Part shown: piece after piece, positions 1 through 5,331 of the stretch
Position numbering within the stretch: position 1 is the first letter of the stretch
Layout of the letters: each line of letters starts with the position of its first letter
Source: CALJIC01 sp039805565
GTDB taxonomy: Bacteria > Chloroflexota > Chloroflexia > Chloroflexales > Roseiflexaceae
Reading direction: 5' to 3'
Length of the DNA: 7,231 nucleotides
Assembly (NCBI GenBank): GCA_039805565.1
Contig: JBDLTZ010000103.1
Location: forward strand, 1-7,231
Notes under the pieces: model-generated
Databases searched by the model: none
What the model was told of the DNA's origin: nothing
What the model saw: the letters and a program-made list of their open reading frames with translations, nothing else
Made by a program: the position numbers and the translations under genes

Positions 1-333
1 CGCAGCGCTTGCACGATCGAATCCCCTGGCCGTCCCCACGCCCGTGGGGGTGAACCGACGCGCTTTGCGATGTTGCATTGCTTACAGCAGCCGTCCCCAC
101 GCCCGTGGGGGTGAACCGCGATCGAGGGCCTCACGCTGGGCGTCGAGGGCGCCGTCCCCACGCCCGTGGGGGTGAACCGCGTAGAGTCCAGCGCCTGTAC
201 TGCCGGTCTGCGCCGTCCCCAAGCCCGTGGGGGTGAACCGATCGGTGGGATTCCACTCAACACCTCCGCCACGCCGTCCCCACGCCCGTGGGGGTGAACC
301 GTGGCGCCCGTTGACCTTGGACTCGGTCATCGT

Positions 334-424
334 GCCGTCCCCACGCCCGCGGGGGGTGAGTCACGAGCGTGACCGACGAGCAGGACGCCGACGTGCCGTC
401 CCCACGCCCGCGGGGGGTGAACCA
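334..424 (+). repeat. Two variant CRISPR repeats sharing one change
   Basis: Repeats 6 (334 to about 363) and 7 (395-424) both read CCCGCGGGGGG where the others read CCCGTGGGGG, a T-to-C change plus one extra G. The T-to-C change puts an A-C mismatch in the stem. Repeat 6 also has a changed handle, GTGAGTCA instead of GTGAACCG. Repeat 7 ends in A instead of G. Repeat 8 (457-485) returns to the consensus. Confidence 0.9.
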
Positions 425-516
425 GAGTCGACTGCGCAATTCGAGACTCGCGTGAAGCCGTCCCCACGCCCGTGGGGGTGAACCGCAGGCAGTGAGCACA
501 TACATCACCATGCTGC

Positions 517-546
517 GCCGTCACCCACATGCATGGGTTTGAACCG
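517..546 (+). repeat. Degenerate terminal CRISPR repeat
   Basis: This last repeat keeps the GCCGTC start and the TTGAACCG-like end but differs throughout the middle, and is 30 nt long. It can still fold through ACCCA (523-527) and TGGGT (534-538) around the loop CATGCA. It sits one normal period after repeat 8. Decay of the leader-distal repeat is common in CRISPR arrays. Confidence 0.85.
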
Positions 547-1070
547 ATCCAAGCCGTAATACTTTGGTTAATTTCGCGTGATATTCTCACCCCATCGCAC
601 CGGCTGAGGCTAGTGCGGTGCAGGCGGGGCTGGACCACTTGGCTGCTCCGAGGTCGCTTTCCTGACCACACGCGCGGGCATGTGGGGCATCACCGGCACC
701 ATCGCCCACGACCTCACCGCCGGATTGCACATTCGTATCGCGGGGCCACCCGCATCATACCAACCGACAGCCTACCCGCCCCTGGCGGCGGCTGCACTCG
801 GGCGCGATGAGCGCCTGATCTGAGCCACTCGGCGCTCCACGCGCTGCTGATCTCCCCCCACCTCGGCGTCAAGACGCCCCTCAGAGATTGCCTGCTGCAA
901 TCGCCCCTCCGGGCACCTCGCACGCTCTCCACGTCGAGCAACGCTTGGAGTGTGCCCACCGTTCAGCCCTCACCGGGCCGAGCGGTTTTTCGCGTTGGCG
1001 TTTGTCGCCACCCTCTCGCTCTCTGCCGACCGCTGGCTGTATGCCCCGGTCGTGCCAGGGGAGAGGAGGC
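547..1070. other. Gene-free stretch after the CRISPR array
   Basis: I can support no complete gene here. The first 45 bases are the most AT-rich part of the window. A + strand frame through about 650-823 (ATG at 680, stop TGA at 821-823) gives a plausible-looking 47-residue peptide with GC-rich third positions. It has no ribosome binding site and no family I recognise, so it may be a gene remnant or chance. Short open frames on both strands from 820 to 1070 look non-coding, being rich in Arg, Pro and Ser. The promoter of the gene at 1071 is presumably in here, but I see no convincing -35/-10 pair. Confidence 0.5.
1058..1069 (+). promoter_or_regulatory. Ribosome binding site fixing the start at 1071
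   Basis: The purine run GGGGAGAGGAGG contains GGAG about 7 nt before the ATG at 1071, and AGGAGG 4 nt before an in-frame GTG at 1074. It decides the start: the same frame is open back to an ATG at 888, but that start has no such site and the extra residues look like non-coding translation. Confidence 0.75.
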
Positions 1071-2036
1071 ATGGTGCCGACGTTCTACCTCGCCATTGGG
1101 GGGCGTGCCTCGCGCGCCGACCTCAACGTGGCTCTCGCGGTGGGACAACGGCACTTTCTGGTGCCGGCTGGCTCGCTTATGGCCGAGCTCTTGCGCCACG
1201 TCGAGGACGTGCGCGTTGTGCTCGACTCCGGCGCGTGGCCCATCGACAACCCCGAGCGGCTGACCCTTGATGAGTACGTCCACGCGATCCTCCGCTGGCG
1301 ACAGCCGGACGGATCGTGGGGAAACCTCGATTGGGCCGCGGCCTACGACCACATCCTTGATGCCGGCCAGTCACAGCGCGACTATCACGAGCTGCTGCGG
1401 CTGCTGGCTGACGCCGACGCCGAGGACGCCCCGGTTGTGCCGGTGGCGCACTACCCCGGCAACGCGATCAGCACAATTCTTGACGACCTTGATCTCGGGC
1501 ACGCGGGCACCCGCGCCGATGTAGTGGGCTGGGACGGCGACACCTTCGCCCGCCCCTGCTACGGCATCGGCGGCATGGTGCCGGTCCTCAGCCCGACGCG
1601 GCCCCGCGCCGTGTTCGATGCCTGCGACGAGTGGTACACCGACCTGCTCGAAGAGCTGGACCGGGCCACCCAGGACCACAGCGATGAGGAGGCTTATGAG
1701 CCGTATCCGATCAACTCGGAGCTGCTGAAGCTCCACCTGTTCGGCATCGGGCGCCCGGCCTTCGTGCTGCGGTCGCCGCTCGTGATGTCGTTCGACAGCA
1801 GCGGCCCGATGCTGCAAGCCAAGCATGGCTGGCAGAAGATCGCGCCGCGCTACGATGAGCGTTTCGGCCTCACCGCCGAGAAGCTCCAAATCAGCCGCTC
1901 CGCCCGGGTCGCGTACTGGATTCTCCAGTACCGCGCCGGTGTGGGGCTGCCCTGGCTGCCCGTCGCGGACGAGACGCACATCCCCGACGACCCCGAGAGG
2001 CCGTCCACTATCCAGCTTGATCTCTGGGCTGCCTAG
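1071..2036 (+). CDS. tRNA-guanine transglycosylase/DpdA-like protein
   Basis: The product has 321 residues and probably adopts the TGT-type TIM barrel. VLDSGAW at 50-56 resembles the DSG motif holding the substrate-binding Asp of TGT. PVVPVAHYPGN lies at 121-131, and a Gly-rich YGIGGMVP at 164-171. LHLFGIG at 221-227 is followed by SFDSSG at 240-245, placed like the segment with the nucleophilic Asp of TGT, here D242. Classical TGT exchanges guanine in tRNA for a 7-deazaguanine; the DpdA branch does this on DNA in phages and mobile elements. The TGT zinc site (CxCxxC...H) is absent; Cys occurs only at 163 and 185. No queuosine or preQ0 synthesis gene is in view. The C-terminus, QLDLW at 315-319, resembles a sliding-clamp binding peptide. 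The superfamily call is fairly good; choosing DpdA over another TGT-like branch is inference. Confidence 0.62.
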   Translation: MVPTFYLAIGGRASRADLNVALAVGQRHFLVPAGSLMAELLRHVEDVRVVLDSGAWPIDNPERLTLDEYVHAILRWRQPDGSWGNLDWAAAYDHILDAGQSQRDYHELLRLLADADAEDAPVVPVAHYPGNAISTILDDLDLGHAGTRADVVGWDGDTFARPCYGIGGMVPVLSPTRPRAVFDACDEWYTDLLEELDRATQDHSDEEAYEPYPINSELLKLHLFGIGRPAFVLRSPLVMSFDSSGPMLQAKHGWQKIAPRYDERFGLTAEKLQISRSARVAYWILQYRAGVGLPWLPVADETHIPDDPERPSTIQLDLWAA

Positions 2037-2063
2037 CCCTTCTGTAATCGCCACTCTACCGGG

Positions 2064-2099
2064 ACGCAGCACGTCTGCCCCGGTGGGGGCGTGCTGCGT
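2064..2099 (+). promoter_or_regulatory. Hairpin before the gene at 2118
   Basis: ACGCAGCAC (2064-2072) pairs perfectly with GTGCTGCGT (2091-2099). Inside it, GCCCC (2077-2081) pairs with GGGGC (2086-2090) around GGTG, leaving a four-base bulge (2073-2076). No T-run follows, so it is a poor intrinsic terminator. It lies 28 nt after the upstream stop and ends 3 nt before the AAGGAG site (2103-2108), so it could also act on the leader of the next mRNA. Confidence 0.6.
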
Positions 2100-2117
2100 T
2101 CCAAGGAGCAACTCCAC

Positions 2118-3416
2118 ATGAAGCACTCCTACGAACGTGAGCGCGCCCAGCTTCGCGTGGGTGACGAGCTTGCCCGCCGTGGCTGGCAACGGATCGGCTA
2201 CAGCGCCGGCGAGTCCGACGCCGCGACCGACTACTACCGCGCCGCCTCCTGGCGCGGCGTGGCAGTCCACCCCGACTATCCGCGGGTGGTGGTCTGCGTG
2301 GCCGTCCCCGACTACGTTGCCCGCAGGAGCGGGACCGACGAGACGCGGGAGGTGATGGAGAAGGGCGATCCCTGTCTGGCCTGCGCCGGCAGCGGCGTGG
2401 CTGCAGACGCCCTCACCTACGAGCAGGCCCGCGCCACCCCGCGCGAGGCCCACCACAACCGGGCCGACCGGGACCGGGGCTTCCAGATGGCAACGCCCTT
2501 CGGCTCCATCCCGGTCCTGAAGATGTACTACTTCGAGAACGGCCGCGCCAAGTGTCTCACCTGCATGGGGCGCTGCTACGAGCTGCGCGCCCGACAGGAG
2601 GTCGTGTTTACCTGGCCGACGTTCCACGCGACCCCCAAAGGCGCGTTCTGGCACGTCGAGAACACGGTGCACGGTGATATCGTTGATCGAGGCACTGGTA
2701 TGAGCCGGTGCTGGAGCGGCGATGACGCCGGCAACCTGGCGCTGAAGGAGGTCGTGGACGACATCGAGCGCAGCGCGCGGCGCGGTGCCGGGTTGCCTCC
2801 GCTCTCAGCACGCACGACTGGCGACACGCCAGAAGTGGCGAGCGCTGCTGATAGCACCACCACCACCGCCAGCCGCGACGGGCTCACCGTCACGGTAGAG
2901 CACACGACCCGCGAGGACAGCGACGGAAGCATCTGGACCTGGGTGGACATCACGCCCAGGATCGACACCGGGGCGTACAAGGCGTTCGCGGCCCGCTTCG
3001 GCGCAAGCTGGAGCAAGCGGCGGCGCAAGGTCTACATCCCCCGGCGCGTCGAGGCCCAGGCGCTCCTCGACTATCTGCGCCCGCCCATGGCGGCGCAGCC
3101 CGAGCCGCCGCAGCCCGAGCCAGTGACCAACCAGGCTACCGAGCCGGCCACCGAGCCGGCCTCGATGGACCTAGCAGCGGCTTCGCTCCTTGCCACCATG
3201 CAGCGCGACCGCTGGACGGTCGAGCACGGCGACAACAGCCAGGTGCAGGCCCGCAAGGGCGACCTGGTGACAGGCTGGGGCTCGATCCCCAGTGTGTACG
3301 CCGAGGCCCGCACCCTGGAGAGCCAGCCACGGGAGCGCCCGAAGACCCGCCCAACCACCTGCGTGGCTCCGGCCCCCGCGCCAGAGCCGCAGTTCGGGCA
3401 GCTTGGGCTGTTCTAG
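2118..3416 (+). CDS. Unrecognised protein with split DnaJ-like zinc motif
   Basis: The product has 432 residues. AAGGAG at 2103-2108 supports the ATG at 2118 over an earlier in-frame GTG at 2091, which lies inside the hairpin. The N-terminal third has CLACAGSG (86-93) and CLTCMGRC (146-153). Both resemble the CxxCxGxG units of the DnaJ zinc domain but are 52 residues apart; together they could hold one zinc ion. A basic segment follows a beta-rich stretch near 255-310 (YKAFAARFG, then SKRRRKVYIPRR) and could bind nucleic acid. From about 323 a Pro/Glu/Thr-rich linker leads to a small C-terminal part near 350-400. The last five residues, QLGLF (428-432), closely match the sliding-clamp consensus QL(S/D)LF and are preceded by a Pro-rich tail, as in many clamp-binding proteins. 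There is no J domain, so it is not a DnaJ. I do not recognise the family. Confidence 0.85.
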   Translation: MKHSYERERAQLRVGDELARRGWQRIGYSAGESDAATDYYRAASWRGVAVHPDYPRVVVCVAVPDYVARRSGTDETREVMEKGDPCLACAGSGVAADALTYEQARATPREAHHNRADRDRGFQMATPFGSIPVLKMYYFENGRAKCLTCMGRCYELRARQEVVFTWPTFHATPKGAFWHVENTVHGDIVDRGTGMSRCWSGDDAGNLALKEVVDDIERSARRGAGLPPLSARTTGDTPEVASAADSTTTTASRDGLTVTVEHTTREDSDGSIWTWVDITPRIDTGAYKAFAARFGASWSKRRRKVYIPRRVEAQALLDYLRPPMAAQPEPPQPEPVTNQATEPATEPASMDLAAASLLATMQRDRWTVEHGDNSQVQARKGDLVTGWGSIPSVYAEARTLESQPRERPKTRPTTCVAPAPAPEPQFGQLGLF

Positions 3417-3547
3417 GACACGCGATCCACCCCTCAGCGGAGCCGGAAGGCGCCGTCTAGCTTCCTCTTCCCTCTCACACGCGACGCGCTTCGTCATCCG
3501 TGTGTGGGCGGCGTGGCGCGTCTCTTTGTATCGCAAGGACACTCGCC
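3417..3547. other. Intergenic region before the radC remnant
   Basis: It holds an imperfect hairpin candidate, GACGCGC (3483-3489) with GCGCGTC (3516-3522) around a 26-nt loop, and a ribosome binding site AAGGA (about 3535-3539) serving the ATG at 3548 or 3551. I see no gene in it. Confidence 0.4.
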
Positions 3548-4114
3548 ATGATGCCCAAAGACTCCACCCTCGACTCCGCACAGAAGCTGCTGTGGAGCGC
3601 CCCAATCACCCCGCCGAAGCCGCGCAGCCTCGCGGAGCGGCCTCTCAAGGAGTGACCCGCCCAGGAGCGGCCCGCTGAGCGGCTCGCCGCCCTCGGTGCG
3701 AGTGCGCTGTCGGACACCGAGATCATCGCTGTGCGTCTCCGCAACACCGGGAAGCACAACCCCGTGGCGGTTGCGGGCGAGCTGTGGGCAGTGACCGGCG
3801 ACGGCTGGCGCGGCCTTTAGCGCAAGACAGTGGAGGAGCTCGCGGAGCTACCGGGGATGACGCGCGGCAACGCCGTCGTCCTCAAGGCCGCGCTCGAGCT
3901 CGGCCGCCGGATGCTGCTCGCAGCACCGGGCGAGCGGCTCCAAATCCGCAGCCCTGCCGACGCCGCACATCTCCTGATGGCCGAGATGAGCGCGCTGGAT
4001 CAGGAACATTTCCGCGTGCTTTGCCTCGACACGGTGCCGACACGTCGCCGCCTAGTTGAACTGCTCAGCATCCCAACTGCCACTATCAAGTCCACGCACA
4101 GAAGATTCTCGTGA
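3548..4114 (+). pseudogene. radC: radC (DUF2466/JAB domain) pseudogene
   Basis: One frame reads through as RadC but has two in-frame stops: TGA at 3653-3655 and TAG at 3818-3820. Before and between them are typical N-terminal RadC features: ERPLKE, QERPAERLAALGASALSD, TEIIAVRLRNTG and DGWRGL. After the TAG come the helix-hairpin-helix-like EELAELPGMTRGNAVVLKAA, LELGRRML and LDQEHFRVLCLDT. By comparison with the family, the TAG and probably the TGA stand at positions usually occupied by Leu. Similarity ends after LDT, at about 4034; the JAMM metal motif (HxHPSGD-like) that should follow is missing. The rest, to the TGA at 4112-4114, is unlike RadC, although RRLVELLSIP faintly recalls a segment beyond the JAMM motif, as if joined by an internal deletion. 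A group II intron remnant follows. RadC-family proteins are common on mobile elements, and their function is unsettled. Confidence 0.88.
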
Positions 4115-4150
4115 CGAAACCGCGTCCCTCACGGGGCGAACGAGAGGCTT

Positions 4151-4222
4151 GAGCCGTGTGAGGGGAAACTCTCAAGGGTTCTTAGGGGGCGGGGTGGCGG
4201 CAACGCCACCCTGCTACCCGGC
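4151..4222 (+). mobile_element. 3' end of a degraded group II intron (domains V-VI)
   Basis: GAGCCGTGTGAGGGGAAACT at 4151-4170, followed by a 3' strand ending GGTTC (4177-4181), has the sequence and order of bacterial group II intron domain V; GAGCC pairs with GGTTC. Then TTAGGGGG leads to a domain VI-like hairpin: GGGTGGCG (4192-4199) pairs perfectly with CGCCACCC (4204-4211) under a GCAA loop. The strand ends TGCTACCCGGC, where A4216 sits like the bulged branch-point A near the intron 3' end. The upstream CGAACGAGAGGCTT also looks like the usual lead-in. Domain V here is 31 nt rather than the usual 34, having lost bases on its 3' strand near the bulge, so splicing is unlikely. No reverse transcriptase/maturase ORF is present. 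The upstream boundary is unknown and could reach back to about 4034. Confidence 0.72.
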
Positions 4223-4224
4223 AG

Positions 4225-4248
4225 CACGGCCTGGGCTTCACCAAGTAG
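4225..4248 (+). pseudogene. Possible C-terminal scrap of radC
   Basis: Straight after the intron-like 3' end, one frame reads HGLGFTK and stops at TAG (4246-4248). RadC proteins commonly end in a segment like SLRERGLGF, so this could be the last exon scrap of the same radC. The match is only about five residues and could be chance. Confidence 0.3.
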
Positions 4249-4261
4249 GAGGTTCGCACTC

Positions 4262-4786
4262 ATGATCCCCAAAATCACCCGTGACGAGCTGAGCGCTGTG
4301 CTGGTTCGCTTCGACGCGGAGCTGCGCGACACCGACGAGTGGCACGATTGGGAGGGTAACAAAGGCCACAAGTGGGCGATAGCCCACGGTGGCCGGCGCT
4401 ACCCGATCAAGCTGGCCGTGGCTCTGGCTGCCGGCGTCCTGCCGGCGACCTTCAGCGGCGGTGAGGGGCTGAATGCCCGCATCGCCCGAATGGGCTTCTC
4501 GGTCGTGCGGCTGGAGGACCGGCCGCATCCCACGCCGGCCCCGGCGCCGGAGGTGGCGGAACTGCAAAGCCAGCTCTACGACCTGGAGATGTGTCTTCAG
4601 GAGGCCAAACAGTTCGCCCTCACCGAGCAGGCCCGGCTGCACCTGGCCCTCGCCGCGCTTGCGGCGTTGCGGTCCCATGCCCGCCACGCGCCCGACTGTC
4701 CGATCTCCCCCTGCGCCTGCGGCTACAGCGCGGCCGACGCGCACGCCGCCCAGGTGGAGGGCATCGACTCGGACAACCCTTTCTAG
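4262..4786 (+). CDS. Small protein like the ScoMcrA N-terminal head domain
   Basis: The product has 174 residues. AGGAGG at 4247-4252 supports the ATG at 4262. Residues 1-84 resemble the small N-terminal head domain of ScoMcrA-type and related modified-DNA restriction proteins: ITRDEL at the start, then HKWAIAHGGRRYPIKLAVALA (about 36-56), then TFSGGEGLNARIARMGFSVV (63-82). Here no SRA or HNH nuclease domain follows. Instead there is a Pro-rich hinge (89-96), an amphipathic helix likely to form a coiled coil (about 97-140), and a Cys cluster CPISPCAC (146-153) that might bind metal with nearby His. It could be a stand-alone adaptor. The gene directly follows the radC/intron wreckage but looks intact. 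The family call is from memory of the motif pattern; that it is a real gene is much surer. Confidence 0.75.
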   Translation: MIPKITRDELSAVLVRFDAELRDTDEWHDWEGNKGHKWAIAHGGRRYPIKLAVALAAGVLPATFSGGEGLNARIARMGFSVVRLEDRPHPTPAPAPEVAELQSQLYDLEMCLQEAKQFALTEQARLHLALAALAALRSHARHAPDCPISPCACGYSAADAHAAQVEGIDSDNPF

Positions 4787-4817
4787 CTGCAACCGACGCC
4801 ACCCCCCTGGAGCGCAC

Positions 4818-4840
4818 CGCGCCCCGGGATCGGGGCGGCG
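4818..4840 (+). promoter_or_regulatory. Intergenic GC-rich hairpin
   Basis: CGCGCCCC (4818-4825) pairs with GGGGC (4832-4836) and GCG (4838-4840), with G4837 bulged, around the loop GGGATC. No T-run follows. It lies between the stop at 4786 and the AAGGAG site at 4859-4864 of the next gene. Confidence 0.4.
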
Positions 4841-4871
4841 CTTCGGCGGGGGCCACACAAGGAGCCCTCCC

Positions 4872-5222
4872 ATGCACTACGCCACCGACTTCCACAACTA
4901 CAGCGACGAGGTGCTGGCCCTGTTCTATCAGAACGTGCCGGCCTACCGACCCGCGATCGACGCGCTGCGCGAGCAGCGGCGGCGCGAGCGGGAGCTATGG
5001 AACAACCCGGCGCGGCTGGAGCTGTTGCTCTGGCAGGAGATGCGCTACCGCTGGGACCACGGCTACAGCGAGAACGATCAGGCCCGCGGGGTAGACGAGA
5101 TGGAGGCCGACCGCTGGAAGGCAATGCGCTCGCGCATCGACCTGCTGCGGCGGCAGAACCGCTACACCCGGCGCCGCCTCACCCGCCGCCAGCGCCGCCA
5201 GCAGCGGCAGCGCGGCGCCTAA
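4872..5222 (+). CDS. Small Arg-rich hypothetical protein
   Basis: The product has 116 residues and I do not recognise it. The frame is open far upstream, but the upstream part overlaps the previous gene and translates to low-complexity Arg/Pro/Thr. AAGGAG at 4859-4864, 7 nt before the ATG, fixes the start at 4872. The first half is acidic to mixed and likely helical (YSDEVLALFYQNVPAYRPAI, then REQRRRERELW). The middle (LELLLWQEMRYRWDHGYSEN) is rich in aromatics. The last 30 or so residues are almost all Arg and Gln (RRRLTRRQRRQQRQRGA), as in nucleic-acid-binding or scaffold-like tails. There is no membrane segment or signal peptide. Regulated or structural binding to DNA or RNA is a guess from charge alone. 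Confidence 0.7.
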   Translation: MHYATDFHNYSDEVLALFYQNVPAYRPAIDALREQRRRERELWNNPARLELLLWQEMRYRWDHGYSENDQARGVDEMEADRWKAMRSRIDLLRRQNRYTRRRLTRRQRRQQRQRGA

Positions 5223-5244
5223 CGGTTCTTCGCCGCCTACCGCA

Positions 5245-5265
5245 CCGCCGGGAGCCTCCTGGCGG
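5245..5265 (+). promoter_or_regulatory. Short hairpin after the Arg-rich gene
   Basis: CCGCCGGGA (5245-5253) pairs with TCCTGGCGG (5257-5265), with one G-T wobble and a three-base GCC loop. It begins 22 nt after the stop codon. There is no T-run, so terminator function is uncertain. Confidence 0.4.
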
Positions 5266-5273
5266 CGCTCTAT

Positions 5274-5305
5274 CGCCCCCGCTCGGGTTCGCCCGGCCGG
5301 GGGCG
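5274..5305 (+). promoter_or_regulatory. Strong hairpin with TTCG loop
   Basis: CGCCCCCG (5274-5281) pairs perfectly with CGGGGGCG (5298-5305). An inner CGGG (5284-5287) pairs with CCCG (5292-5295) around a TTCG loop, with a small two-by-two internal loop between. It lies just upstream of the AGGGGGG purine run (5321-5327) that serves the next gene. It could end transcription of the upstream gene or shape the leader of the downstream one. Confidence 0.55.
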
Positions 5306-5331
5306 CACTCGTTCGGCGGCAGGGGGGAACC

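Larger units (their letters stand above)
29..546 (+). CRISPR. Type I-E-like CRISPR array, leader-distal end
   Basis: Nine repeats are visible, starting at 29, 90, 151, 212, 273, 334, 395, 457 and 517. The consensus is 29 nt, from GCCGTCCCCACG to GGGGGTGAACCG, with an internal CCCCACG/CGTGGGG stem. Most spacers are 32 nt (58-89, 119-150, 180-211, 241-272, 302-333, 425-456); those at 364-394 and 486-516 are about 31 nt. Bases 1-28 are the end of another spacer, so the array continues to the left. By analogy with type I-E repeats, the last 8 nt (GTGAACCG) form the crRNA 5' handle. This makes the array + sense, with its leader, and probably its cas genes, off the left edge. The degenerate repeats lie at the right, as expected for the old trailer end. 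No cas gene is in the window. By eye I found no spacer matching the rest of the window. Confidence 0.97.

Noticed and set aside
82..511. Open frames on both strands inside the CRISPR array (peptides with repeated SPPRAWGR or HPHGRGD)
   Set aside because: They are translations of the CRISPR repeats, a classic annotation artefact.
555..590. AT-rich stretch as a CRISPR leader or a promoter
   Set aside because: Repeat orientation puts the leader on the left, and no -35/-10 pair with normal spacing is visible here.
888..1070. Upstream extension of the gene at 1071
   Set aside because: There is no ribosome binding site at 888, and the added residues do not look like protein; the strong purine run is just before 1071.
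1371..2672. A 433-codon open frame on the - strand
   Set aside because: It lies opposite two + strand genes that have recognisable motifs and good ribosome binding sites. Long antisense frames are expected in GC-rich DNA, and its translation is low-complexity.
4826..4870. Intrinsic terminator before the gene at 4872
   Set aside because: The hairpin at 4818-4840 is followed by GC-rich sequence with no T-run.
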